Shown: positions 25,929 to 35,509 of the stretch, piece by piece
Numbering within the stretch: the stretch's first letter is position 1
Layout of the letters: every line of letters starts with the position of its first letter
Assembly (NCBI GenBank): GCA_030433275.1
Contig: JAUILK010000016.1
Location: forward strand, 1 to 63,967
Length of the DNA stretch: 63,967 nucleotides
Source of the DNA: Gammaproteobacteria bacterium
Lineage (GTDB): Bacteria; Pseudomonadota; Gammaproteobacteria; Nitrococcales; Nitrococcaceae
Direction of reading: 5' to 3'
Program-made: the position numbers and the translations under genes
The notes under the pieces: model-generated
The model's database searches: none
Told to the model about the DNA's origin: nothing
What the model saw: only the letters and a program-made list of their open reading frames with translations

Positions 25929-26864
25929 TTACGGGTTCAGCGCATGGGTGTAGTACCACAGGGTGCCGTTGAAAACCATCGCCCCGAGGATATTGCCGAG
26001 GGTGACCGGGATTTGGTTCCACACCCACCAATCATAGAGGCCTACGTCAGCGCCCGAGAGGATGCCCGTCGGGATGAGCCACATGTTTACCACGGTGTGC
26101 TCAAAGCCCAGCGCGAAGAACGTCCCGATCGGTATCCACATCAAAAGCGCTCGGCCTACGGTGCTGCGTGTAGACTTGGACATGACCGATCCTAGGCTCA
26201 CCAGCCAGTTACAGAGCACGCCCATGCCGATGGCGGCGCACCAGCCGATGACGCCGAATTGGCTATAAGCGACTTTATGCTCGGCAACGTGGGCGATGGT
26301 GGTGAGCATCGGGTTCGGCGGGATGGCTCCGCCCTTGGTTAAGGAGAACCAGAGCAGCCAAGCGAAGAAGACGCCCCCGAGCAGGTTCCCCACCAAGGTC
26401 CAAAACCAGTTGCGAATGAGCTGAAAAACGGTGACTGTCCCCGCGTACAACCCGATGGGCATCACTGCGAAGCTGCCGGTTGCCATCTCCAGGCCCAAGA
26501 AGTTCAACGTGACATAGCCCACCGGGAAAATCAGCCCGGCCGCGCCTAGTGGTATGCCGGCGGAGACCATGGCGAATACCACGCTGGCCCCATAGGCCAG
26601 AAAAGGGGTGCACAAAAAGCCGCGAACGAGAAGATGGACGGTGCCGAGTTTGGCCTTCTTTCCTGCGTCTGTGGCGATTGCGTACCCCATCTCTGCCGGC
26701 GGCACGGTTTCCGTGACAGTAATCTGGCTGGGTAAGGCCGGCGCCGAGCCCGCTGCTGCGGCGCTGGGGTTTCCCGCTATCGGATTGCCGGCCGGGTTAG
26801 TAACCGACGGGTTGTCGCCTTGTGTTGGCTTACCCTGTCGCCTATTCTTTTCTAAATCGCTCAT
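25929..26864 (-). CDS. Formate/nitrite transporter family channel
   Basis: A 311-residue FNT channel. Six helices span about residues 75-305, with family blocks LLVRGFLCTPFLAYGAS, NFLGLEMATGSFAVMP, NWFWTLVGNLLGG and, after helix 5, GFEHTVVNMWLIPTG, which carries the conserved His of the pore. Members move formate, nitrite, hydrosulfide or lactate as monovalent anions or acids. The first ~60 residues are an unusual hydrophilic extension rich in Asn, Pro, Gly and Ala with a repeated NP-GNP pattern, not present in FocA or NirC. The ATG has a strong GAGGAGG site. No formate or nitrite enzyme is adjacent, so the substrate is undetermined. Confidence 0.92.
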   Translation of the reverse strand: MSDLEKNRRQGKPTQGDNPSVTNPAGNPIAGNPSAAAAGSAPALPSQITVTETVPPAEMGYAIATDAGKKAKLGTVHLLVRGFLCTPFLAYGASVVFAMVSAGIPLGAAGLIFPVGYVTLNFLGLEMATGSFAVMPIGLYAGTVTVFQLIRNWFWTLVGNLLGGVFFAWLLWFSLTKGGAIPPNPMLTTIAHVAEHKVAYSQFGVIGWCAAIGMGVLCNWLVSLGSVMSKSTRSTVGRALLMWIPIGTFFALGFEHTVVNMWLIPTGILSGADVGLYDWWVWNQIPVTLGNILGAMVFNGTLWYYTHALNP

Positions 26865-28156
26865 GTCGTTAGCCTCCTCGTCGTAAAATCTAGATTATCG
26901 ATAAATATTGTGCTGACACATGAACTTATCTTTATTGCCTTTGCTCTTATGTCACGTAATTGACCCATTGCAGGGCCTTGCAATACTGCTGAAGATGCTG
27001 CGGCGGCGCTGGTTTAAGTACACCTAATGCCGCATCCCCGCTGGCAGTAAGATCTAATTTACTAATCAATAAATGATGATTTTGCAACTGAAATAGGACG
27101 CACTCCACATAGGGATCGAATCTGCCCAAAAATGATCCTCTCTTGCGGATTTTTCCCATTCGATACCGGATTCCACGCATGTTCTGCGCACGGTGGTGAT
27201 TGATTGATCGATCGATTGAGAGTGTGTGTTTACCGTACCGATGGAGACGAGGTGTGTGGAGCCTGTTTACCTTGTCGAGCGCACTCCCAGACCAACCGCG
27301 TGCGCTACTTCGGTCAGCGTCGGTGACAGGCTGCTTTGCGTATGCGTGTCCCAGATTGGTGAGGAGGAAGCACGCACCATCTATTCTAGATCCCAAGCCG
27401 GGGGCCACCTGTTTTACCACAGGCCGAAATACAATCTGGCGTACGTGGGTAAGATGGGGTTTTCCCAACATACTCGCTTTTCGTAATCGCGACATTGATA
27501 TGCCGCCCTATCTCGAGCCCAGTGAATGAAGGCGCGCTTAGCCGCCGTCTTTCTCGATATGTGCCGCATACCAACTAATGCACGCACAACGCTACTTACT
27601 ATAGTGCCCACATGAACGCTTGGTCTAGTCACTGTAACAACACTATTTAACGTGGTGAAGTTAAGAGTAGCATTCCTCCCCGTGTACGCAATCCTTAAAT
27701 TAGGAGGCACGTCTATTAGCAGTATTTAATAGTTTTCTTAATTAGTGCCCAATAGCTGTATATTAAAGTTGTATTTAAAGCGTAGCGTTATGGTGAACTG
27801 ATTCCACGCATCAAGGAGTGTGTATGCTTAATACACTATTCTTATATTTGTCGAAGCAGCTTGCCGGATAAATACTAAACGCCTCCAGGCGGGCGTTGGA
27901 AGTCCGCCAACACATTGATGTGGGGGAAGCCGGCTGGTGCTTGATCCTGATCCCGCGGGAGGGGTTGCCTATCTATGGATGCTAATCATCGAACCATTGT
28001 TGAGCTCTCTGCATTTCTAGAGCCTCACATTGGCTCGTTTCCCACTGCTTCGTCTTCCGGCCCAGCACTTGCTCGACCCGGCACGGTACCCATGACGGCA
28101 ACCCCCCATCACGCGGGGTAGGGTTAGAATATGATCAGGCTAACAGCAGTTGGTAA
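26865..28156. other. 1.3 kb gene-poor region
   Basis: The longest frame here (26947-27495, minus, 182 codons) has no recognisable domain and no ribosome site, and I do not call it. The stretch has a tetranucleotide-like run at about 27197-27220 (GATTGATTGATCGATCGATT). An AT-rich segment at 27550-27860 looks non-coding. A small ORF with a good ribosome site follows at 27824, then a hairpin-rich GC segment (27880-27960). It may hold a regulatory RNA or a remnant, but I cannot identify either. Confidence 0.4.
27824..27871 (+). CDS. Possible 15-residue small ORF
   Basis: ATG at 27824 opens a 15-codon frame (MLNTLFLYLSKQLAG) ending in TAA. It is preceded by AAGGAG with a five-base gap, which is an excellent ribosome site. 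The peptide is hydrophobic in its middle. A CGCCT/AGGCG hairpin follows the stop by a few bases. It could be a leader peptide or a membrane micro-peptide, or it could be chance. No family is recognised. Confidence 0.2.
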   Translation: MLNTLFLYLSKQLAG

Positions 28157-28468
28157 TCAGTTGCCGTAGACAACCACTTGGTAATTGCCAATGATGCCCA
28201 AGGTGTTCTCGACTTTCCAATCGACGTGATGAACTTCAGTGATGCCGCCATTTTTCTTGGCCGTCTCTATGCTGCAATCACCTGTCGCCACGATGGCTAG
28301 GATGCTTCTGCAGCTGGCGACACCCACTTTCATGGAAGAGCCGGTGTTACTGGTTGCTGTGACCGGGAGGTCAAGCTTGGTATAGGCCCACCCAACCGGA
28401 AAAGAACTCGCGCATCCCCCAAGTGCGAGGGAGGTGGCAATGATCGACCCTGTGATGATTTTTTTCAT
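28157..28468 (-). CDS. TRL-like family lipoprotein
   Basis: A 103-residue lipoprotein. The signal peptide ends in LALGGCASS, so Cys19 is lipidated. The mature part has a small beta-rich domain with repeated glycines and the blocks VGVASCRSILAIVATGDCSI, AAKKNGGITEVHHVDW and LGIIGNYQVVVYGN. These match the TRL-like protein family (named for linkage to tRNA genes), whose function is unknown. Two extra cysteines in the mature part may pair. No tRNA is visible nearby. The gene stands alone between the gene-poor region and the Kef-type antiporter. Confidence 0.8.
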   Translation of the reverse strand: MKKIITGSIIATSLALGGCASSFPVGWAYTKLDLPVTATSNTGSSMKVGVASCRSILAIVATGDCSIETAKKNGGITEVHHVDWKVENTLGIIGNYQVVVYGN

Positions 28469-28744
28469 ATTTACTCTAAGCCCTCTTTACTATTATTGGA
28501 TTCCGTTTAGTCCTATCGGCGATCCATCCTAAAGCGTAAAGAGATCTTTTGTCGAGCACCACAATTTAGGGTTTCGGTTGTGAAAATTTCGGGAGGAGTG
28601 GTAAAGATAGGCTTTCTTGGATCGGATCCATGTGACATGGGGTAGTGAACAAGGTTCTGTGGCACCAGTGCGGCTAACCAGCTATCGATGGCAATTCGAT
28701 ATGCCCTTTTTGCGTCAATGGCTATTGCGCTTTGCCTTAGCCAT

Positions 28745-30730
28745 TCAGAGTTGGCCGGTGAGGAGTAGTGCCTCGGCTTTTTCCAGATTCTCGGGAGCGC
28801 CGTAGAGAACCAGGACATCATTGGCCAACAACTGGGTATCCGGTTCCGGTTGCGGCCCGCGAATACCGCCCCGTCGGATGGCGGTGATCGTTACATCGAT
28901 CTTCTCTAGACCGGTGTCCGTAATCCGCTTACCGATTGCATAGGCGCCACAAGGCAAGGCCATTGCGTGCAGCTGTTCGTGGAACCGCTCGTCTTGTTCC
29001 AGGTCGAGACGGTCTTCACCGTGAAAATAACTGCGTAGCAGACGATAGCGATCCGAGCGTACCTCACGGACATAGCGAAACACCCGCGAGAGTGGCACTT
29101 CGAGCAGGGCTAGTGTATGTGAGGCGAGCATCAGGCTTGCTTCCAGGATCTCGGGCACGATGGCCGTGGCACCGGACTGCTCGAAATGCTCTAACCAAGT
29201 GTCGTCTCGAGTACGAACTAAAACCGGAAGATCCGGCCGTTGTGCGCGCGCATGCTGCATTACTTTAAGAGCTGCAACGGGGTTGTCGAGGCTGATGACG
29301 ATCAGTCGTGCTCTTTTGAGTCCGGCGGCCTCCAGAATGGTCTGCTGTGCCGCGTCTCCGAAGTTGACCGGCTCGCCGGCGGTTCGGGCCTGGCGGATGC
29401 GGGCCGGATCGAGATCCAGGGCGAGATAGGCAAAGCCTTCGTGTTCCAAAAAACGGGCTACGTTCTGGCCTGTCCGGCCATAGCCACAAATGATGACATG
29501 GTTGCGCAGCTCATGAGCACTCTGGGCAATCGTTTGAACCGTTTCGCTGCCATGAGTTGCAAGGCCGATGTTGGCGATGTGTTGCGCAAGCAATCCGTTG
29601 TGCCGAACCAGAAGAGGAGAGATGATCATGCTAAGGATGATTGTGGCCAGTGCAATCTGGCTGACAGCCGGTTCGATCAGGTGGCTCGACAGTGCCAGCG
29701 AGAGCATGGCAAAGCCGAATTCTCCTCCGCCGGAGAGGATCACGCCGGTACGTACTCCAACCCGGCTGTCATCCCCGCTGATTAGGACCAGTGCATAGAC
29801 TAGCACGGCCTTGAACAGCATTAATACCGTAACGAGCAGCAGCACCCAGTGCCAGTTGTCGAGGAGAGCGCGTGGGTCGAGCAGCATCCCCACGGTAATG
29901 AAGAACAGTCCCAGCAGCACGTCACGAAAAGGACGAATATCGGTTTCGATTTGATGGCGGTATTCGGTTTCGCTCAACATGATTCCAGTGAGAAAGGCCC
30001 CCAGTGCTAGAGATAAGCCGGCCAACTGCGTCATCCAGGCCGCGAGTAAAGCAACCAATAGCACCGCCAGTGTGAAAAGCTCATTGGAGCGAGCGGCGGC
30101 CACTTCATGAAACAAGGGCCGCAACGCTTTGCGCCCTAGCCAGATAATTAGCAGGAGCACCGCCACTCCTTTGATCAAGGCTAGGGCCAACGCTTGCGCC
30201 AGCGGGATGCTCCCGCCGGATTCATTGGCGAGAATCGGTATGAGAATTAGCAACGGTACTACGGCGAGATCCTGAAACAGCAGCACGCCGAGCGCCTTGC
30301 GGCCGTGATGGGAGTGGATTTCAGCCTGTTCGGTCAACTGCTTGATTACGATGGCGGTCGACGAGAGTGCGAGTGCGCTGCCGATTACGACTGCCCCCGG
30401 CCAGCTGACTTCCAAATACCAGGCGGCCATGGCCGCGAGTGCACTGGTGATTAGCACCTGCGCGGCCCCCAAGCCCAATACAGTCCAGCGCATGGTCCGC
30501 AGCTGACGTAAAGAGAACTCCAGTCCGATGGTAAAGAGTAGGAACACCACCCCGAACTCTGCCAACAGGGGAATGTTCAGAGCATCGGAGACCATGCCGC
30601 TAGCGGAGGGGCCGAGCACCACTCCGACGAACAGGTAGCCGATAACGGGAGGCAGTGTAAGGCGATGAAAAACAGCAACCACAATGACCGAGGCGGTGAG
30701 CAGAATTACGATATCTTGCAGAATCTCCAC
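28745..30730 (-). CDS. Kef-type monovalent cation:proton antiporter with TrkA domains
   Basis: A 661-residue CPA2 transporter. Twelve to thirteen helices fill residues 1-385, including LPPVIGYLFVGVVLGPSASG and ALALSSTAIVIKQL. A cytosolic RCK/TrkA-N domain follows (about 405-520) with the dinucleotide-binding loop CGYGRTGQNVARFLE. A TrkA-C domain ends the protein (about 575-655, LLANDVLVLYGAPENLEKAE). Members are KefB/KefC-like K+ efflux systems or YbaL-like exchangers. No KefF/KefG-type partner gene adjoins, so YbaL/KefB-like is as far as I go. The start is GTG at 30730. The nearby Kv-type channel shows a second K+ pathway in the region, but the two are 22 kb apart. Confidence 0.93.
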   Translation of the reverse strand: MEILQDIVILLTASVIVVAVFHRLTLPPVIGYLFVGVVLGPSASGMVSDALNIPLLAEFGVVFLLFTIGLEFSLRQLRTMRWTVLGLGAAQVLITSALAAMAAWYLEVSWPGAVVIGSALALSSTAIVIKQLTEQAEIHSHHGRKALGVLLFQDLAVVPLLILIPILANESGGSIPLAQALALALIKGVAVLLLIIWLGRKALRPLFHEVAAARSNELFTLAVLLVALLAAWMTQLAGLSLALGAFLTGIMLSETEYRHQIETDIRPFRDVLLGLFFITVGMLLDPRALLDNWHWVLLLVTVLMLFKAVLVYALVLISGDDSRVGVRTGVILSGGGEFGFAMLSLALSSHLIEPAVSQIALATIILSMIISPLLVRHNGLLAQHIANIGLATHGSETVQTIAQSAHELRNHVIICGYGRTGQNVARFLEHEGFAYLALDLDPARIRQARTAGEPVNFGDAAQQTILEAAGLKRARLIVISLDNPVAALKVMQHARAQRPDLPVLVRTRDDTWLEHFEQSGATAIVPEILEASLMLASHTLALLEVPLSRVFRYVREVRSDRYRLLRSYFHGEDRLDLEQDERFHEQLHAMALPCGAYAIGKRITDTGLEKIDVTITAIRRGGIRGPQPEPDTQLLANDVLVLYGAPENLEKAEALLLTGQL

Positions 30731-31101
30731 TGTATGCCGTTGCTCCCGGGTGCTGAAATTTCCGCTGCTCCACGTTTTGAGCTTAGTGCGGCGTGGGCCG
30801 TTTCCCTTGCCAATCGCTTGTTACCGGGCTGTTTCTCGCCCACTAATGCGGGCCTGCAAGCTGCCCGGGGTTGTACGCTGCAGCGGGCGCTGAGTCGTTG
30901 TAGGCTTTTGTTCAAGTGCAAATTAGATCTTATGTACGATGAATTTAATCATTCTATCGTAAAACAGTCTGCTACTTGGCGTCTCGGGCGGTTGTAGCGA
31001 GGCTCCCAGAAGTTTGACCAGTTCGCCGCCGTAGCTGCTTGGCCTATTGTGTTAGGTCTGGTGCTCGTATCGCTAAGATCATGGCAAGGGAGGATCGGAT
31101 T
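30731..31101. other. Divergent intergenic region antiporter / patatin
   Basis: About 370 bases between two divergent genes, presumably with both promoters. A segment at 30920-30965 is AT-rich and contains TTTAATCATTCTATCG-like sequence, but no convincing promoter or operator can be defined. No gene is seen. Confidence 0.35.
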
Positions 31102-32028
31102 ATGAGGGGGTATCGCATCCTGGCATTGGATGGCGGGGGCGTGCGTGGCGTAGTTACGGCGGTGCTCCTGGAGCGTTTGCTCAAAGGTGTTCCCCATTTG
31201 ATCAGCATGACCGATCTCCTGGCTGGTACATCGAGCGGCGGTATTCTTGCGTTAGGATTGGCGGGAGGGCTTGCGCCGACGCAGCTACGGCGGCTTTATG
31301 AGCACAAGGGGCAGGCCATTTTCCATGATAGCCGTCGGCCATTCGGTGCTGAGGTGGGTCAGCGGCCGACAGCGGCTTACGACAACGAGGTGCTGTGTCG
31401 AGAGCTAAAGAGCAGTCTGGGAAAGACGGCTCGCCTCATGGACCTGGGCAAACAAGTTCTTGTGCCTGCGTGCGATTTGGACAATGAGGCGGCGGATCCT
31501 AGAGAGCGCACCTGGCGACCAAAGCTATTCCATAATCTTCCGGATTCGGAAGACGCCGATCGGTTAGTCTACCGTGTGGCTCTTTATACTAGCGCCGCCC
31601 CAATGTATTTCCCGTCGGTGGACGGGTTTATAGATGGAGGAGTGTACGCTAACAACCCGAGCATGGTGGCGATTGCGCATGCGGTGCGTGCCCGGCTCGA
31701 AGTCGGGGCGCCCACCCTGCAGGATCTGCGCGTGCTCTCTCTCGGCAATGGCAACGTGGGGCGATACATTTCCGGCCAACGGCACGATTGGGGCAGCACT
31801 CACTGGCTTGGTGCGGGGTTGTTGGATCTCGTGAATGACGCCAGCGTGGCGATTACCGATTTCCAATGCCGCCAAATTCTAGGGGAGCGGTATTTTCGCT
31901 TCGCTCCGCTGTTACCGGCGGACAAACCCATTCTGCTCGATGAGAGTGCGAGGTTGCCCGAACTGGTGGACTACGCCGAGCACTTGGATCTCTCGGAGCT
32001 TGCTGCCTGGCTCGAAGAGAACTGGTAG
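31102..32028 (+). CDS. Patatin-like phospholipase
   Basis: A 308-residue patatin-domain acyl hydrolase. The oxyanion motif is LDGGGVRGVVTAVLLE, the nucleophile Ser sits in AGTSSGGILALGLA, and the dyad Asp in FIDGGVYANNPSMVA. These residues are all intact, so it should hydrolyse phospholipids or other lipid esters. The layout is the CapV/plant-patatin type rather than the RssA type. Such proteins can also be CBASS effectors, but no cyclase, Cap2/Cap3 or other defence gene adjoins, so I do not infer defence. Start at 31102 has a GGAGG site; two upstream starts are possible. No signal peptide is seen. Confidence 0.9.
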   Translation: MRGYRILALDGGGVRGVVTAVLLERLLKGVPHLISMTDLLAGTSSGGILALGLAGGLAPTQLRRLYEHKGQAIFHDSRRPFGAEVGQRPTAAYDNEVLCRELKSSLGKTARLMDLGKQVLVPACDLDNEAADPRERTWRPKLFHNLPDSEDADRLVYRVALYTSAAPMYFPSVDGFIDGGVYANNPSMVAIAHAVRARLEVGAPTLQDLRVLSLGNGNVGRYISGQRHDWGSTHWLGAGLLDLVNDASVAITDFQCRQILGERYFRFAPLLPADKPILLDESARLPELVDYAEHLDLSELAAWLEENW

Positions 32029-32182
32029 GCTGACCCCTGCGGTTCGGTATACTGATGTTAGTCAAGGAGAAGAGGGGCTGTTCCCGTGGATTCCGCCATC
32101 TCCGGGCGATGCTGACCTCGTTCAGTAGCCCAAGCAAGGCTCATGCGGGAAACTGAGAACAGCCCAATATCCAGCCAGGCTG

Positions 32183-33052
32183 TCAGAAGATGCGTTCTTT
32201 GACGTGCAGTAAGTCCCCGGGTTTGAGGATGTCGTCGAGCTCCGCATCCAGGGTGGCAATCTGTCCGTTGCTCTTGTGCCGTTTGATTTCGATGCGTCTG
32301 TAGCTGCCGCGCGGGCTTAGGCCGCCACCTACTGCGATGGCCTGCATCACCGTCATGTTTTCCTCCAGTCGATACATCCCCGATTTCTGCACCGCACCTT
32401 CGATATAAAATACATTCATCCGCGGCACGATCACTACGTCATCGGCCTGCACTCGGGTACCGACTGCATCGCCGGCCGTCAGCGCGTCCATGGTCAGGAG
32501 GTGGCGCTTCGGTTGCCCGTTCTCACGGCGTATCAGTATCACGTAATCGGCACCGTCATCGAGGAGGCCGCCGGCTTCGGCGATCAAATCCAGCAGGGTG
32601 CTCGGCCCGGAAAGCCCGTACCGCTTGGGATTTTTAACCTGGCCGAGTACGGTAACCTGACGGCTGAGGTACTGTTCCACCGTCACCGTGACCTGGGGGG
32701 CGCGCAACAGTTTGGCTGCTAGCAACTCTCGCTCAAGGCGATTTTCCGCTTCTTCCAGAGTCAGACCACCCATCTGCACGGCGCCAAGGTAAGGATAGCC
32801 GATGGCACCGTCCTCGCGAATCCGTGTGGTGGTATCGAATTCCGGGCTGCCGGCTACATTCACCGAGATTTGATCGCCGATGCCGAGCCGGTAGGATTCT
32901 GGGGCAGTTTGCTGTGCGCTCACGATTCCCGAGGCAAGCAGCATAAGGCCGAGCAAGACTGTCATGGCAAGTCCTATGGCTTTTTGACCTGGGTGCAGGA
33001 AGATGGGCATAAGATTGAAGTGGGAGGGGTTGGATTGATTAAAAGAATTCAT
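32183..33052 (-). CDS. Polysaccharide export outer membrane protein (Wza/EpsE-like)
   Basis: A 289-residue periplasmic/outer-membrane export protein. A signal segment (GLAMTVLLGLMLLASGIVSA) precedes the poly_export domain (PESYRLGIGDQISVNVAGSPEF, about 55-140) and two SLBB domains (YLSRQVTVLGQVKNPKRYGL; NVFYIEGAVQKSGMYRLEEN). It forms the exit pore for exopolysaccharide, working with the Wzc-like kinase encoded 10 kb upstream on the same strand. No lipobox cysteine is visible. The ATG at 33052 (MNSFNQ) overlaps the stop of the EpsL-like gene by 14 bases and has a GGAG site, showing coupling. Confidence 0.92.
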   Translation of the reverse strand: MNSFNQSNPSHFNLMPIFLHPGQKAIGLAMTVLLGLMLLASGIVSAQQTAPESYRLGIGDQISVNVAGSPEFDTTTRIREDGAIGYPYLGAVQMGGLTLEEAENRLERELLAAKLLRAPQVTVTVEQYLSRQVTVLGQVKNPKRYGLSGPSTLLDLIAEAGGLLDDGADYVILIRRENGQPKRHLLTMDALTAGDAVGTRVQADDVVIVPRMNVFYIEGAVQKSGMYRLEENMTVMQAIAVGGGLSPRGSYRRIEIKRHKSNGQIATLDAELDDILKPGDLLHVKERIF

Positions 33053-34280
33053 AAGTGACTCCGGCAGATACCTCTTCATAGTCGAATTTTCTTATTTCGC
33101 GATTGGAATCCCGAGACTGGTGCCTGGCTTCCAGAGACAGGTAAAGGTTGGGCAACGCTTGGTAGTCGATGCCAAGTCCGATTGTGTGCAGGTCATCCTC
33201 TCGGCCGGCGTTGAGGTTGCCCGGTGTGTCTCTGCCTTGGTAGTCCCTATTTTGGAAGGAATAATGACCGTGCACCCGGAGTTTAATCGTTGCTTGCCAG
33301 ATCGGCTCCAGACTGTAGCCTTGAGAGACTAGGTAGTTAACAATTTCATTGTTCTGGGCCTGCAGCTCGCGCCAGGCGGAAAGCCTGAGGCCGGTGTTTG
33401 CGGTCACTTTCCATAGGTAGGACAAGTGCGCCGTCGGGCCTGAGAAATCGCGTTCGGGGCGATCGTCGAACTTTCGCTGGGTAAACCCGAATCGGCCCGT
33501 TAGGTAGGACAGATCTTCGCTGCCCTCGACGCCGAGCACGACACTGTATTGCGTCTCTACATAATCGTTTCCGAGTACCGTGCCGTCAGGGAGGCGTTCG
33601 TCCCGGTTCAGATCACCTTTGGTGACTTCGGCGCGCAACCCTATGCGGGTTTTTACCGGCGAATCGTAGTGCACTTCGGTAAAACCGGTGCTCTCCACCC
33701 GGTCGAGGTCGCTCCGTTTGTCAAAGGAAGTGGAGCGCCGGCGCGCTCCGAGTACCCACTCCCAATCGGGTAGAAACTGCAAACCAGCATCGGCGGACGT
33801 GATCCGTCGGGTCGTAACGTTTTTGTCCAGATTTCGAAATTCCTGGAAGCTTGCGATACCGCGCGAGTAGCCCGTCTCGATCGTGCCTCTCCACAGTCGT
33901 CCGACCTCCCAGTCCCAGCCGAACTTGGCATCGAAAGCGGTGTGATCGAGGGAGTTGAAATTCTGGTAGTTGTTCCGCTCGATCCAGCCGTCAAAGCGCA
34001 GCATCTGCAACCCGATCGGCCAGGCCATTTGTAATCCGGCCCCGGCCCGAGTAATTAAATCGCCGGTATCGGTGGTACCGAGCCGGCGCTCGGCTTCGGC
34101 GTCGTTGGGGATCAGGAAGGGGTTGCTGTTATAGATGCTGGCACCGTATAGATAGGTGCCGAGAGTGCTTCCCGCAGGCTGTGGTGGTATTGGGGTCAAT
34201 GGCTGGGCTTGAGCACCACAAGATACCGCCGTTGTAGCGATGAACAACACTGGCAAGGCGTGGTGGCGGGCTAAGGGCAT
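33039..34280 (-). CDS. epsL: EpsL-type exopolysaccharide outer membrane beta-barrel protein
   Basis: A 413-residue secreted beta-barrel. The signal peptide is MPLARHHALPVLFIATTAVSCGAQA. Alternating beta-strands end in aromatic residues, and the C-terminus SAGVTYEFF has the terminal Phe of OMPs. Segments such as FDGWIERNNYQNFNSLDHTAFD and LSYLWKVTANTGLRLSAWREL fit the EpsL family, which is linked to exosortase (XrtB) exopolysaccharide loci of the methanolan type. It probably helps the polymer cross or anchor in the outer membrane. The next gene, a Wza-like exporter, overlaps its end. The assignment rests on length, context and barrel pattern. Confidence 0.8.
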   Translation of the reverse strand: MPLARHHALPVLFIATTAVSCGAQAQPLTPIPPQPAGSTLGTYLYGASIYNSNPFLIPNDAEAERRLGTTDTGDLITRAGAGLQMAWPIGLQMLRFDGWIERNNYQNFNSLDHTAFDAKFGWDWEVGRLWRGTIETGYSRGIASFQEFRNLDKNVTTRRITSADAGLQFLPDWEWVLGARRRSTSFDKRSDLDRVESTGFTEVHYDSPVKTRIGLRAEVTKGDLNRDERLPDGTVLGNDYVETQYSVVLGVEGSEDLSYLTGRFGFTQRKFDDRPERDFSGPTAHLSYLWKVTANTGLRLSAWRELQAQNNEIVNYLVSQGYSLEPIWQATIKLRVHGHYSFQNRDYQGRDTPGNLNAGREDDLHTIGLGIDYQALPNLYLSLEARHQSRDSNREIRKFDYEEVSAGVTYEFF

Positions 34281-34434
34281 GGTATCCCCCCTCCCGGTAA
34301 AATCGGCATCGAGCCGATGCCGATTTCTGGTGCCGAGCGCTGCCCGATCGGGCGTTGTCTTCGCCTGTGTTTGTCGAGCGCAATGTCAATATAGGCATGC
34401 CCTTTCATGCGCGACCTCATCCTGATGTCCACAA

Positions 34435-35295
34435 TCAATAGCCAAATGGCCGCAGCTGTTCGCGCCAACGCTCGGCCAATTCCCGCAGCATCGGATCATG
34501 CTGATGGGCCAGCGCGCGCGCTGGCCGAATACGATCTGCAACCCGTTCCAGCAGACTTTTCGAGACGGGTAAAGAGCAGAATGCCGCGAGCTTCGAAAGC
34601 TCGTGATGCGGGTTCTCTAGCAGAGTTTCGTAGCGGATCTCCATGATCCGATCGCCTTGCTCCGCCACATGAGCTCGCGCTTCGCGGATGTATTCGCACC
34701 AGAGACGCAACCCTTCGTCGAGTTCCGCACAACGCCAGGACTCTGCAAACCCGTCTTGGCGCGGGGGGATGAACGCATAAAGCCACTGCCGGCGCCGGAA
34801 ACGACGTTGTGAGAGTGCTAGGCTTTCGCTCTGGCGCTGTTTGAGACTGGCCGCCACATCGATACCGTGTCGATAGACGTGTATCATGCGGGCTTCCGGA
34901 AACAGCTCTAGCCAGAGCGGCAATGTAAAGGTGTTGCGTGGATCCTTCCATCCCCAGGGCCGCCCGATCGCCGGGATGGATCGATAGCGTAAATATTGCT
35001 GTAGCCCAAGATACGTGGCAGTGCGGGGCGCACCGAGCATAAAGCGTAGATAATCGGTTACCATCCGGCGACCCAGAGGATTTGCAAGTAAATGGTGTAT
35101 GGGTGCCGGCTGATCCCAAGCACCGCCGCATTGGCGCAGCAGCCAATCATTAAGCCTGAGAAAAAACCAAGCCTCGTGATTGATGTCTTTGCGCCAACCT
35201 AGAAATAGTCCTATCTCCTCGAGCATGTGTGCGACCAGGCTGGTGCCCGAGCGGTGCATGCCCAAGATGATGACTGGCGGTGTGCAGCGGTTCAA
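34435..35295 (-). CDS. Sulfotransferase family protein (EPS locus, 1 of 4)
   Basis: A 286-residue P-loop sulfotransferase. The 5'-phosphosulfate loop is VIILGMHRSGTSLVAHMLEE at the N-terminus. The 3'-phosphate loop is in ARMIHVYRHGIDVAASLKQR. The family transfers sulfate from PAPS to hydroxyl or amino groups of sugars. The position between epsL and a methyltransferase within the EPS gene block suggests sulfation of a sugar residue before or during export. No signal peptide is present, so it acts in the cytoplasm. Which residue it modifies is unknown. The ATG at 35295 leads straight into the P-loop strand. Confidence 0.88.
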   Translation of the reverse strand: MNRCTPPVIILGMHRSGTSLVAHMLEEIGLFLGWRKDINHEAWFFLRLNDWLLRQCGGAWDQPAPIHHLLANPLGRRMVTDYLRFMLGAPRTATYLGLQQYLRYRSIPAIGRPWGWKDPRNTFTLPLWLELFPEARMIHVYRHGIDVAASLKQRQSESLALSQRRFRRRQWLYAFIPPRQDGFAESWRCAELDEGLRLWCEYIREARAHVAEQGDRIMEIRYETLLENPHHELSKLAAFCSLPVSKSLLERVADRIRPARALAHQHDPMLRELAERWREQLRPFGY

Positions 35296-35509
35296 TTTGA
35301 GATCTCCTGTTTAGAAAAGCTGATCTATTGGTCGTGTCGGCGCAATCCGGCGTTTGAGTTGTTGATTCGGTTAAGCTCTTTTGTTCCCTTGAATACTCAG
35401 TGGGAACTAAGCGATTTCTCTGAGGAGGCTGATTAATTGATTTGTTTGTCTATGATCCTTCAACTTCGCTCCGGAGAATTCTATTGAAGGATTCGCTGTG
35501 AACAAGATT

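Noticed and set aside
26947-27495. 182-codon open frame on the minus strand upstream of the FNT gene
   Set aside because: No domain, no ribosome site, and protein-unlike composition. Kept as part of the gene-poor region.
31102-32028. Patatin gene as a CBASS/defence effector
   Set aside because: The fold can serve CBASS, but no cGAS/DncV-like nucleotidyltransferase or Cap genes are present. Neighbours are an antiporter and the EPS locus.
32078-32168. Distant inverted repeat GGGGCTGTTC ... GAACAGCCC between patatin and the export gene
   Set aside because: Arms are about 80 bases apart with unpaired bases between. Too weak to call a terminator or operator.
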